A DNA stretch of 64,000 nt, taken from positions 1-64,000 of the forward strand of contig JAFKFH010000009.1 in the NCBI GenBank assembly GCA_017307375.1, in the 5' to 3' direction. The notes beneath the pieces are model-generated. The model was not told the origin of the DNA, made no database searches, and was given only the letters and a program-made list of their open reading frames with translations. Shown here piece by piece: positions 59,611 through 64,000 of this stretch (positions are counted from its first letter, which is position 1; every line of letters begins with the position of its first letter). This stretch comes from Alphaproteobacteria bacterium (GTDB taxonomy: Bacteria > Pseudomonadota > Alphaproteobacteria > Ferrovibrionales > Ferrovibrionaceae). Both the position numbers and the translations under genes were made by a program.

Positions 59611-60117
59611 TCAGGCTCCCTGCCCGTGCAGCCGGCGGCGGAAGACCGGCTCGGCGCCGTCGGCGGCCGGCTGGTAGAACGCGGTGAAGCGACCGACATT
59701 GCGACGGAAGGCTTCGGCCGAGACGGGCTTGGCCGTGTCGAACTGGTCGAAGCCCGAGCGCAGCATGAACATGAGCTGGTCGAGCAGCACGTTGCCGGTG
59801 GCCCGCAGCGCCCCGCGATAGCCGAGGCGCTCGCGCAGGATCCGCGCCTGGCTGTAGGCGCGGCCGTCGGAGAACTTGGGGAAGTTCAGCGTGATCAGGT
59901 CGAAGCGGTTGACGTCGCCGTTCAACCGCTCGACCGACTGGGTGTTGGTGACGGCAAGGCCCAGCGGCGCATTGCGGCGGGCAAGCGTCTCCTGCTCGGC
60001 AAACCAGCGGTCGTAGGAAACGACGATCGGGCTGTCGTCGCCGGGTACGGCCTCGTCGTCGGCAAGCTGGCGCCAGCTGTCGGCAAGCGCCTCGCCGCTG
60101 GTATCAATGAGCGGCAT
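59611..60117 (-). CDS. DUF934 protein of the sulfate assimilation operon
   Basis: A 168-residue DUF934 protein, recognised by LPLGLAVTNTQSVE-like and LNFPKFSDGRAYSQARILR segments and by LRATGNVLLDQLMFMLRSGFDQF. It is regularly encoded between cysI and cysH in proteobacteria and is thought to help sulfite reduction, possibly in electron delivery or assembly, but its biochemical role is not established. ATG 60117 overlaps the 3' end of cysI by 14 bases. It is four bases from cysH. Confidence 0.92.
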   Translation of the reverse strand: MPLIDTSGEALADSWRQLADDEAVPGDDSPIVVSYDRWFAEQETLARRNAPLGLAVTNTQSVERLNGDVNRFDLITLNFPKFSDGRAYSQARILRERLGYRGALRATGNVLLDQLMFMLRSGFDQFDTAKPVSAEAFRRNVGRFTAFYQPAADGAEPVFRRRLHGQGA

Positions 60118-61759
60118 AAAGGGTCTCCTTGAACGGGGCGGCGCCGACGCGGCGATAGGTATCGAGGAAGCGTTCGCCGGGCTGGCGCAGACCGACATAC
60201 GTCTCGACCAGGGTCTCGACCGCGTCGGCGACCTGATCGGCGGCGACGGCCGGGCCGATGATCTGGCCGACCGAGGCATCGAGCGCGGCCGATCCGCCGA
60301 GGGTGATCTGGTAGAATTCCTCACCCTTCTTGTCGACGCCGAGAATGCCGATATGGCCGACATGGTGGTGGCCGCAGGCATTGATGCAGCCGGAAATCTT
60401 GATCTGCAGCTCGCCGACGTCATGGGCGCGGGCAAGATCGGCAAAGCGGGCCGAAACCGCCTGGGCCACCGGAATCGAACGCGCATTGGCCAGCGCGCAG
60501 TAGTCGAGGCCAGGGCAGGCGATGATGTCGCCCACCTGGTCGAGATTGGGCGTGGCGAGGCCCAGATCCTTCAGCGCGGCCCACAGCGCCGGCAGCGCAT
60601 CCTGGCGAACATGCGGGAACACCAGGTTCTGCGCGTGGGTCACCCGCAGCTCGGCCAGCGAATAGGTCTCGGCCAGATCGGCAATGGCATCGAGCTGATC
60701 GGAGGTGACGTCGCCCGGAATGCCACCCAGCGGCTTCAGCGAGATGTTGACGATGGCATAGCCCGGCTCGCGATGCCGCGCGACCTGCGCCTGATGCCAG
60801 CGGGCGAATTCCTTGTTTTCGTACATCGCCTGCGACAGCGCGGCCGGGCGATCGCTCGCCGGGGCGTAGTCGGGCGGGTTGAAGAACGACTTCAGCTCGG
60901 CGATGGTCTCGGCCGGCACCTTGAGCACGCCGTCGCGGATCAATGCCCACTCGGCTTCGACGCGCCGGGTCATCTCCTCGGCGCCGATCTCGTGCACCAG
61001 GATCTTGATCCGCGCCTTGTAGAGATTGTCGCGGCGGCCGGCCTGATTGTAGACCCGCATCACCGCTTCGAGATAGCTGAGCAGATGTTCCTTCGGCAGG
61101 AACCGGCGGATCACCTTGCCGATCATCGGGGTGCGGCCGAGCCCGCCGCCGACGATCACCTCGAAACCGACGTCGCCGGCCTCGTTGCGCAGCATGCGCA
61201 GGCCGACGTCATGCACCTTCACAGCGGCGCGGTCGTTGGGCGAGCCGGTGATGGCGATCTTGAACTTGCGCGGCAGGAAGGTGAATTCGGGATGCAGCGA
61301 CGACCATTGCCGGATCAGCTCGGCATAGGGCCGGGGATCCTCGATCTCGTCGGCGGCGACGCCCGAATACTGGTCGGCGGTGGTATTGCGGATGCAGTTG
61401 CCCGAGGTCTGCAGCGCGTGCATCTCGACCTCGGCCAGTTCGGCGAGGATGTCGGCCGCATCCTCCAGCTTGATCCAGTTGAACTGGATGTTCTGGCGCG
61501 TGGTGAAATGGCCATAGCCACGATCGTAGCGCCGGCCGATATGGGCCAGCTTGCGAACCTGGCGGGAGGACAGCACGCCATAGGGTACGGCAACGCGCAG
61601 CATGTAGGCGTGCAACTGCAGGTAAAGGCCGTTGGTCAGGCGCAGCGGCTTGAACTCGTCCTCGGTCAGTTCGCCGGCCAAGCGGCGGCCAACCTGCTCG
61701 CGGAACTGGTCGACGCGCTGGGCGACAAAATCACGGTCGAAACTGTCATAAGCATACAT
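60104..61759 (-). CDS. cysI: Sulfite reductase hemoprotein (siroheme/[4Fe-4S])
   Basis: A 551-residue nitrite/sulfite reductase family protein. Substrate-binding arginines lie in YGHFTTRQNIQFNW and SGNCIRNTT; the siroheme-[4Fe-4S] cysteines are in ACPGLDYCALANARS and ISGCINACGHHHVGH. It reduces sulfite to sulfide with electrons from ferredoxin or a flavoprotein; no cysJ reductase is in the window. ATG 61759 is chosen; GTG 61774 overlaps the stop of the DUF2849 gene. Siroheme is supplied by cysG at the head of the operon. Confidence 0.94.
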   Translation of the reverse strand: MYAYDSFDRDFVAQRVDQFREQVGRRLAGELTEDEFKPLRLTNGLYLQLHAYMLRVAVPYGVLSSRQVRKLAHIGRRYDRGYGHFTTRQNIQFNWIKLEDAADILAELAEVEMHALQTSGNCIRNTTADQYSGVAADEIEDPRPYAELIRQWSSLHPEFTFLPRKFKIAITGSPNDRAAVKVHDVGLRMLRNEAGDVGFEVIVGGGLGRTPMIGKVIRRFLPKEHLLSYLEAVMRVYNQAGRRDNLYKARIKILVHEIGAEEMTRRVEAEWALIRDGVLKVPAETIAELKSFFNPPDYAPASDRPAALSQAMYENKEFARWHQAQVARHREPGYAIVNISLKPLGGIPGDVTSDQLDAIADLAETYSLAELRVTHAQNLVFPHVRQDALPALWAALKDLGLATPNLDQVGDIIACPGLDYCALANARSIPVAQAVSARFADLARAHDVGELQIKISGCINACGHHHVGHIGILGVDKKGEEFYQITLGGSAALDASVGQIIGPAVAADQVADAVETLVETYVGLRQPGERFLDTYRRVGAAPFKETLYAAH

Positions 61760-61770
61760 GGTGTCGCGTC

Positions 61771-62037
61771 TCACATGACGGTGGGGCCGAAGGCCCGGAT
61801 CCGCTCCTTCAGGGCTGACGGCACCAACCCCTCGGGCCCGGTCGTGACGTCGATCAGATAGGCGCCGACCACCACCGCGGTGGCGACGTGATAGTCGGCC
61901 GTCTTCATCAGTGCATCGGCCTCGGCGCCTTCGGCGGCTACGGCATCGGCCAGGCGTTCCTGCCAGCGCGAGTGTTCGCCGAGGAAGACGACGCGGCCGT
62001 CGATGAGGCGATTGGCGGTGGCGACTTTAAGCGACAT
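61771..62037 (-). CDS. DUF2849 protein
   Basis: An 88-residue DUF2849 protein, recognised by VATANRLIDGRVVFLGEHSRW, TADYHVATAVVVGAYLIDVT and the C-terminal VPSALKERIRAFGPTV. It is almost always encoded between cysG and cysI in alphaproteobacteria, which ties it to siroheme or sulfite reductase function, but no activity is known. It is 18 bases after cysG and 11 before cysI. Confidence 0.92.
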   Translation of the reverse strand: MSLKVATANRLIDGRVVFLGEHSRWQERLADAVAAEGAEADALMKTADYHVATAVVVGAYLIDVTTGPEGLVPSALKERIRAFGPTVM

Positions 62038-62055
62038 CGGTCGGGTACTCTTTCC

Positions 62056-63465
62056 TCAATACGCGGCCTGCCAGGCCAGGTCGGCGGCCAGGGCGGGCGA
62101 TGCCTTGGCCCGCCGCGCGACCTCGCCGATGACCAGCAGCGCGGGCGCGACGATCCGGTTGTCGGCGACCAGCCGGCCAAGCTCGGCAACCGGGCCGGAA
62201 ACCACCCGCTGCTCGGGCCGGGTGCCATTCTCGATCACGGCGACCGGGGTCGCCGGGTTGATGCCGGCCGCGACCAGGCGGTCGGCAATGGTGGCCGCCT
62301 GGGCGATGCCCATGTAGACGACGACGGTCTGATCGGGCCGGGCCGCCGCCTGCCAGTCGATGCGCGGCAGCCCGTCGGCGCCCTGGCCGGTGACCAGGGT
62401 GACGGCGCCGGCATCGCGGCGATGGGTCAGCGGAATACCCGCCGCGGCGGTGGCGCCGAGGGCCGCGGTGATGCCGGGCACGACGACGACGTGGACGCCA
62501 TGCCGCTCGGCATATTCGACCTCCTCGCCGCCACGGCCGAACACGAAGGGATCGCCACCCTTCAGGCGCAGCACCCGCTTGCCGGCACGGGCAGCGGCGA
62601 CGATCATGTCGTTGATCTCGTCCTGGGTGAAGTTGTGCGCACCGGCGCGCTTGCCGACATTGACCCGCTCGGCGTCGCGGCGGACGCGGTCGAGGATTTC
62701 CGGGGTCACCAACTCGTCGTGGAAGACGATGTCGACCTCGGCCATCACGCGGGCGGCCTTGAGCGTCAGCAGTTCGGGATCGCCGGGGCCGGCACCGACG
62801 ATGTAGAGGATGCCGCGCTCGGGCGCGGCCTGCCCCTCGCGCGCGACCAGGGTGGCGAGCTCAGCCTCGACCCCGCGCTCGTCGCCCGAGAGGACACGTT
62901 CGGCCAGGCTCGATCCGAAGAAGCGCTCCCAGAAGCGACGACGGGCGACGGCATCGCGCACGCTCGCCTTGACCTGGTCGCGGAAGCGCGCGGCGATCTC
63001 GGCCAGGCGGCCGAGCCGCGCGGGCAACGCCGCTTCGACGGCGTCGCGCACCCGGCGCGCCAGGACCGGCGCCGTGCCGCCGGTGCCGATGGCGACGACG
63101 ATCTGGCCGCGATCGATGATCGCCGGCATCAGGAAAGACGAATTGTGCGCATCGTCGACGATGTTGAACGGCACGTGATTCGCCGCGGCGGCCGCGCCCA
63201 CCGCCAGATCCTGCGCCCGGTCGCCCGAGGCGGCGAAGACGAGCGCATGGCCGGCAATGTCGGCCGGCGCAAAGTCGCGGGCCGCATGCTCAACGAGATC
63301 GTCTCCCAGCAGCGCGCGAACCTCGGCCGTGACGGCCGGGGCAACGATGGTGACCCGGGCACCGGCGGCGGAAAGCAGTCGCGCCTTGCGTGCCGCGAGT
63401 TCGCCGCCGCCGACGACGAGGGCCGCACGGCCCTTGAGCGTGAGGAAAACCGGGAACTGATCCAT
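62056..63465 (-). CDS. cysG: Siroheme synthase (CysG)
   Basis: A 469-residue multifunctional enzyme. Residues 1-150 are the precorrin-2 dehydrogenase/sirohydrochlorin ferrochelatase (VVGGGELAARKARLLSAAGA as the NAD site, then NIVDDAHNSSFLMPAIIDRG with the catalytic Asp); residues about 215-460 are uroporphyrinogen-III methyltransferase (IVGAGPGDPELLTLKAARV, KGGDPFVFGRGGEE, VPGITAALGATAAAGIPLTH). It makes siroheme for CysI. ATG 63465 has AAGGA upstream. It is the first gene of the minus-strand cys operon. Confidence 0.95.
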   Translation of the reverse strand: MDQFPVFLTLKGRAALVVGGGELAARKARLLSAAGARVTIVAPAVTAEVRALLGDDLVEHAARDFAPADIAGHALVFAASGDRAQDLAVGAAAAANHVPFNIVDDAHNSSFLMPAIIDRGQIVVAIGTGGTAPVLARRVRDAVEAALPARLGRLAEIAARFRDQVKASVRDAVARRRFWERFFGSSLAERVLSGDERGVEAELATLVAREGQAAPERGILYIVGAGPGDPELLTLKAARVMAEVDIVFHDELVTPEILDRVRRDAERVNVGKRAGAHNFTQDEINDMIVAAARAGKRVLRLKGGDPFVFGRGGEEVEYAERHGVHVVVVPGITAALGATAAAGIPLTHRRDAGAVTLVTGQGADGLPRIDWQAAARPDQTVVVYMGIAQAATIADRLVAAGINPATPVAVIENGTRPEQRVVSGPVAELGRLVADNRIVAPALLVIGEVARRAKASPALAADLAWQAAY

Positions 63466-63772
63466 GAGAGGCGGTCCTTCTGCAACCCGCGCGGCGGGTC
63501 GAACTGTGTGAAGGACTATTTCACATCAAACTCCTGCGCTCAATGCCTTTAACAACACATTTGCGAGTGTATTTAAATATAACAGTAAATTAGTGTTTTT
63601 AAGCAATGTGACGGTTTTATAGCCAATTCAAAGATTTAAGCTAAAATCCGATGTTTCTGATTGCCTGGAAACCGGCTTTCGGGCATGCTTGAATGGTTAA
63701 GGAAGCGTTAATCAAACGTCCTTCCCTTCACCGATATGGCCGCCACCCGACCCGTTCCAGGTGCAGATTCAT
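63466..63772. promoter_or_regulatory. Promoter region of the cys operon
   Basis: A 307-bp gene-free, clearly AT-richer gap between divergent cysG and the small gene at 63773. Features seen: GC hairpin ACCCGC-GCG-GCGGGT (63485-63499) in the cysG leader; inverted repeat TGTGAA-N7-TTCACA (63507-63525), a candidate site for a LysR-type CysB-like activator; and AT-rich stretches around 63560-63620 fit for promoters. No regulator gene is in the gap. Confidence 0.6.
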
Positions 63773-64000
63773 ATGGCTGTTCATTTGCCGCTCAAGACCG
63801 CCCACGGCCGGACCTATCTGGCCCCGGAAGCCAACCAGGTGATCAATCAGGCCCGACTGCGCGCCGGCTACGATGCGACGCGGCTGGCCATGCATGTCGG
63901 CCTCGACCGGGTCAAGCTCAACCTGATCATCGGCGGCCAGGACCCGGTGCCGAACGCCCTGCTGGTCAAGCTCAAGGAATTCGTCGCCCGCCACGGCTGA
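63773..64000 (+). CDS. Small HTH-like hypothetical protein
   Basis: A 75-residue protein complete at the window's right edge (TGA at 63998). The central part ARLRAGYDATRLAMHVGLDR, then VKLNLIIGGQDPVPNALLVK, looks like a compact Cro/C1-type helix-turn-helix, but I do not recognise a family. ATG 63773 has AGGTG nine bases upstream; GTG 63761 is an alternative. It is divergent from cysG and may continue an operon beyond the window. Confidence 0.6.
   Translation: MAVHLPLKTAHGRTYLAPEANQVINQARLRAGYDATRLAMHVGLDRVKLNLIIGGQDPVPNALLVKLKEFVARHG

Overview
This 64 kb window is uniformly GC-rich and densely packed with genes, many joined by ATGA or TGATG stop/start overlaps. The gene set points to a metabolically versatile alphaproteobacterium. 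It has an ethylmalonyl-CoA pathway block (ccr, ecm, mcd), an assimilatory sulfate cluster with a CysN/C fusion, DUF934 and DUF2849, and many branched-chain-amino-acid-type (Liv) ABC transporters beside CoA ligases and oxygenases. A Rhodospirillales-like chromosome is plausible, but genus cannot be read from the sequence. No rRNA, tRNA, insertion sequence, prophage or CRISPR array was recognised.

Layout. (1) 1-10 kb: aromatic catabolism by a CoA-thioester/gentisate route: aryl-CoA ligase, salicylyl-CoA-5-hydroxylase-like flavoprotein, gentisate dioxygenase, FAH-family hydrolase, a Liv transporter running off the left edge, and GntR, IclR and MarR regulators. (2) 10-16 kb: a complete Liv transporter (SBP-H-M-G-F) with a CoA ligase and the MarR gene in one operon, headed by two strong palindromes. 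(3) 16.1-16.5 kb: a palindrome-rich gap, then two tiny membrane proteins. (4) 16.9-22.4 kb: mcd, ccr and ecm. (5) 22.4-26.6 kb: a secreted Cys-rich protein, DUF429, a D-serine-dehydratase-like PLP enzyme, and IclR and AraC regulators. (6) 26.8-30.8 kb: an operon of a GlcF-like Fe-S protein, a divergent 4-cresol-dehydrogenase-like flavoprotein and an orphan Liv binding protein. (7) 42.8-30.9 kb, minus strand: a 13-gene unit encoding a LigJ-like hydratase, LigB-like dioxygenase, three tandem RraA-family proteins, a full Liv transporter, a Rieske oxygenase, a CoA ligase and a TetR regulator. (8) 43-51.4 kb: SemiSWEET-like protein, Zn/Cd/Pb-type P-ATPase with a MerR operator and MerR gene, an MDR oxidoreductase, HTH protein, CopD-like membrane protein, DUF305 protein with a CueR-like promoter, a protein next to a perfect FNR-type box, and an orphan two-domain ArsA ATPase. 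(9) 51.5-55 kb: malate synthase G, GlcG-like protein and an esterase. (10) 55.1-63.5 kb: a sulfate assimilation operon from cysG to cysA. (11) A small HTH-like protein at the right edge.

How it fits together. Aromatic acids are probably imported by Liv-type transporters, activated as CoA thioesters or hydroxylated, and cleaved either by gentisate dioxygenase or by a LigB/LigJ/LigK-type meta route giving pyruvate and oxaloacetate. Acetyl-CoA can be assimilated through the ethylmalonyl-CoA pathway, whose glyoxylate can be used by malate synthase G. The least conventional parts are the Fe-S/flavoprotein pair at 26.8-29.6 kb, the three tandem RraA paralogues, and two close binding-protein paralogues of which one carries a clean 30-residue deletion.
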